DNA of 64,000 bases from assembly GCA_031254105.1 (NCBI GenBank), contig JAIRVB010000013.1, forward strand, positions 1 through 64,000, given 5' to 3'. The notes beneath the pieces are model-generated. The model was not told where the DNA came from and searched no databases. It saw nothing but the letters and a program-made list of their open reading frames with translations. The position numbers and the translations under genes were made by a program. Origin of the DNA: Chitinispirillales bacterium. GTDB taxonomy: Bacteria > Fibrobacterota > Chitinivibrionia > Chitinivibrionales > Chitinispirillaceae. Numbering within the stretch: the stretch's first letter is position 1; each line of letters starts with the position of its first letter. Positions 61,659-64,000 of the stretch are shown here, in pieces.

Positions 61659-62609
61659 ATGAAAACAGATATCACGGTCTGTATTTGTACCCTCAAAAGG
61701 ACTCGGATGCTGCGCAATCTGCTCCTTAGCCTTAACGCGCATAGCGGCGGCGAATATACTTTCGATGTCAATGTGGTGGACAATGATAGTTGTCAGTCGG
61801 CAAAACAAATTGTAGACAGTGTAAAAAAAGAGCTTAAATACAATGTCAGGTACTTCTGTGAGCCTCAAAAGAATATAGCGAAAGCGCGCAACCGCGCGGT
61901 TCTTAACGCTTGCGGAGAGTATGTTGTTTTTATTGACGATGATGAATTTCCGGATCAGGGTTGGCTTTTTCAGTTAATTGACACATGCCGCAAACGTAAA
62001 GTTCATGGGGTGCTTGGGCCGGTTCTTCCTCATTATGACGGCAGCGCTCCCCGTTGGCTTAAAAAGAGCGGTTTATGTGACCGTAAACGGTTTAAGACAT
62101 CTACGGTTCTTAGAAATCCGGCGCTTATGAGAACAGGCAATGTTTTGCTGCGCAGGGATATCTTCAGTCAAACTTTGCTTTTTAATGAGCGCTTTGGTCT
62201 GAGCGGGGGAGAAGACAGTGACTTCTTCAGAGAAGCTCTCGCGCGGGGATATTCCTTTGTATGGTGCGATGAGGCATGCGTTTATGAACATGTTCCTCCG
62301 GAGCGCTGCAATGGAAGTTATCATCTCAAGAGGGCGCTTCTGAGAGGGGCGGTAAACGCAAGGCGCGAAACGCGGCAATTTAACATACTTTTGGTTAAAT
62401 CAGCCGCAGCTGTTTGCGCTTATACATTTGTACTGCCGCTTACATTTTTGGCAGGCAGGCATTTTTTTATGAAGTATCTGGTTAAAAACTGTGATCATCT
62501 CGGAAGGCTGCTTGGAGCGGTTGGAATAGAGCCGGTAAAAGACCGTTCCTTTATAAAAGAGGGTGAAACAGTCAAAAGTAAAAATCAGGAGACAACAGGA
62601 GCGGTATAA
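61659..62609 (+). CDS. Family 2 glycosyltransferase
   Basis: The 316-aa protein is a GT-A fold glycosyltransferase. It starts DITVCICTLKRTRMLRNLLL, has VDNDSCQSAKQIV, an aspartate motif YVVFIDDDEFPDQGWL and an acceptor-side segment RFGLSGGEDSDFFREALARG. A hydrophobic segment near 240-265 (AAAVCAYTFVLPLTFLAG) may anchor it to the membrane. It probably adds a sugar in surface polysaccharide or glycoprotein synthesis. A FkbH-like gene follows after four bases, so they likely form an operon. Confidence 0.85.
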   Translation: MKTDITVCICTLKRTRMLRNLLLSLNAHSGGEYTFDVNVVDNDSCQSAKQIVDSVKKELKYNVRYFCEPQKNIAKARNRAVLNACGEYVVFIDDDEFPDQGWLFQLIDTCRKRKVHGVLGPVLPHYDGSAPRWLKKSGLCDRKRFKTSTVLRNPALMRTGNVLLRRDIFSQTLLFNERFGLSGGEDSDFFREALARGYSFVWCDEACVYEHVPPERCNGSYHLKRALLRGAVNARRETRQFNILLVKSAAAVCAYTFVLPLTFLAGRHFFMKYLVKNCDHLGRLLGAVGIEPVKDRSFIKEGETVKSKNQETTGAV

Positions 62610-62613
62610 TTAC

Positions 62614-64000
62614 ATGTGGGAACCAGAATTTGCGGACAGGAAAAAATGGCGTAAAGAGAGAGATCTGACGAAAAAATTTACAAGTTCTCTTAAGCCGCAA
62701 GATATAGAATGGGTGCAGCTTTTTTACTGGAGAGAACACTGCCTTGAGTGCGCTCCGCCGGAGTGTTACAAAAGCTGTACTTTTTTTGAGGCGCGGCGGG
62801 ATAAGCGGTGTGTGAGAGCGGCCTATGGGATTTATCCTAACACTGCGCTTAAAGGTTATTTGGGGTTTGGCGCGGATGTGCGTTTTAAGAAGTGGGCCAA
62901 GCTTGGTACAAATCTTTACCCCGCGGTCTTTTCCCCCGTCCAGCTGCGTAAGTTTCAAAACATCGACCGGTTTACTTCAAAAATTATAAACACTGTCTTC
63001 CGCGTAACCAATTTTTTTAATCCGCTTGACAGGATGAATATAAAGTTTCATAACCCTCAGCGGCAGCTTTTCAAAATCCAAACGTATCTGAGAGAGAGGC
63101 TTTTGCGCAAAATTTCATCACCCTCCCCCGAAACTTTTTTGCCTGATTGTTTAGTTATTGAATGTTATTCATTTGAAGAGCTCTCTTTTAATCTGGTGAT
63201 AGAGTATAACGGAGGAGAATTTATATACCGGGACTCTGTAAAGGTGTCGAAGGGGCATAATTATTTTGAGATATCCGCGGAGAAATTCTCAGGTATTAAC
63301 AGCGGCGAAAGCAGCATGATAGTATATCCTGAAAATAACCTCGAGGCGCGGGTTGTTTTCACCTGGCTTGATTTTATAAAAAAACGCGAAACATCCGGCA
63401 AGTCGTCCCCGCCGGTAAAGCCGGCGTCTCAAAATGGCGCTGCCTCTAAAGTAAAATGCGTAGCGTGGGATCTTGACAATACAATGTGGAATGGAACACT
63501 TGTGGATTCATCAAGCCGCGAAATAAGTATCGGCGAAGACCGGGTCAAGCTTATAAAACAACTTGACGAAAGAGGTATAATTCAAACTGTGGTAAGTAAA
63601 AATGATTATCAGGAAGCATGGGCGGTTTTGGAAAAGCATGAAATTGCCGGTTACTTTGTTTACCCCGCAATAAATTGGGGGCCAAAAAGCGAGAATCTTC
63701 GTTCTTGCGCTCAGGCCATTAACATAAATTTGGATACCTTTGCCTTGATTGACGATTCGGCATTTGAACGGGCGGAGGTACAGTCTGCTCTGCCGCAAGT
63801 CAGGGTTTATACGGATGAACAAATTTCAGAACTTCTCAATTATCCGGAATTTGATGTGCCGGTTACAGAGGAAAGCAGAAACAGAAGAAAAAGCTACCTT
63901 GTACAAATGCAAAGGGAAAAGGTTCAGGAACAGCATAGAGGCGATTACAGATCATTTTTAAAAGAGTGCCGTATGCAGCTCACGTTGTTTTGTCCCAAAG
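62614..64000 (+). CDS. FkbH-like (HAD-IIIC) protein, truncated by the window edge
   Basis: The frame is open from ATG 62614 to the end of the window, at least 462 codons. The N-terminal part (about 1-270) is unfamiliar, with a cysteine-rich stretch (HCLECAPPECYKSC). From about 280 the FkbH-type HAD domain begins: KCVAWDLDNTMWNGTLVDSS is the nucleophile loop (D-x-D), followed by VVSKNDYQEAWAVLEKHEI and LIDDSAFERAEVQSALPQVR. FkbH-like enzymes help load acyl groups or build sugar side chains in polyketide and polysaccharide pathways. Its position after a glycosyltransferase suggests surface glycan synthesis. Confidence 0.75.
   Translation, partial: MWEPEFADRKKWRKERDLTKKFTSSLKPQDIEWVQLFYWREHCLECAPPECYKSCTFFEARRDKRCVRAAYGIYPNTALKGYLGFGADVRFKKWAKLGTNLYPAVFSPVQLRKFQNIDRFTSKIINTVFRVTNFFNPLDRMNIKFHNPQRQLFKIQTYLRERLLRKISSPSPETFLPDCLVIECYSFEELSFNLVIEYNGGEFIYRDSVKVSKGHNYFEISAEKFSGINSGESSMIVYPENNLEARVVFTWLDFIKKRETSGKSSPPVKPASQNGAASKVKCVAWDLDNTMWNGTLVDSSSREISIGEDRVKLIKQLDERGIIQTVVSKNDYQEAWAVLEKHEIAGYFVYPAINWGPKSENLRSCAQAININLDTFALIDDSAFERAEVQSALPQVRVYTDEQISELLNYPEFDVPVTEESRNRRKSYLVQMQREKVQEQHRGDYRSFLKECRMQLTLFCPK

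Overview
The window looks like a chromosomal replication-origin region from a Gram-negative bacterium of the FCB group. Fibrobacterota is the most likely phylum, which is an inference. The grounds are the gene order (dnaN-dnaA diverging from rpmH-rnpA-yidD-yidC-mnmE-mnmG-rsmG-parA-parB), a short RpoD of the kind found in Bacteroidota and relatives, secreted proteins with type IX-like C-terminal sorting domains, a C10 (streptopain-like) protease, a DUF6055-type metalloprotease, and a type IV minor pilin operon. No rRNA, tRNA, prophage, transposase or CRISPR array was seen.

Layout. 0-6 kb: a GIY-YIG protein, a DUF1540 protein, a cloverleaf-like inverted repeat and a 1.1 kaa envelope protein. 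6-14 kb: an RRM protein, then DUF1846 - a PurF-like protein without the glutaminase cysteine - carB. 14-21 kb: an orphan flagellar-rod-like protein, a secreted metalloprotease, a possibly frameshifted XRE antitoxin and four minor pilins, the last a 684-aa tip candidate. 21-28 kb: Uma2 protein, FMN-binding-type protein, pdhA-pdhB-pdhC, a solute-binding lipoprotein and a small lipoprotein. 28-35 kb: rpoD, an exonuclease/endonuclease/phosphatase protein, a beta-barrel protein, dnaN and dnaA. 35-48 kb: the rpmH to parB cluster with four parS sites, then an M23 peptidase, a bactofilin, a STAS protein and rimI. 48-60 kb: an alpha-2-macroglobulin-like protein without its thioester domain, an ATP-grasp protein, and two large secreted proteins including the C10 protease. 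60-64 kb: a coupled small protein/DUF1016 nuclease pair, a family 2 glycosyltransferase and a FkbH-like protein cut by the window edge. A decayed fragment of the FkbH gene lies 4 kb upstream of it.

How the genes fit together. DnaA, DnaN, ParA, ParB and parS handle replication initiation and origin segregation. RpmH, RnpA, YidD, YidC, MnmE, MnmG and RsmG serve ribosome, tRNA and membrane-insertion functions. PdhABC makes acetyl-CoA, although no E3 gene is nearby. The pilins and secreted hydrolases point to a surface-active, polymer- or protein-degrading lifestyle.

The most striking feature is the density of non-coding repeats: GC-rich REP-like hairpins (many with a GCAA loop), a 62-bp tandem array between yidD and yidC, a 249-bp direct duplication between mnmE and mnmG, a tandem duplication that captured the 3' end of rsmG, and a MITE-like element with ends TAATGCAGAAATA that supplies or abuts stop codons. 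One REP-like unit appears to sit in frame inside the G domain of MnmE. All identifications are by reading the sequence; no database search was run.
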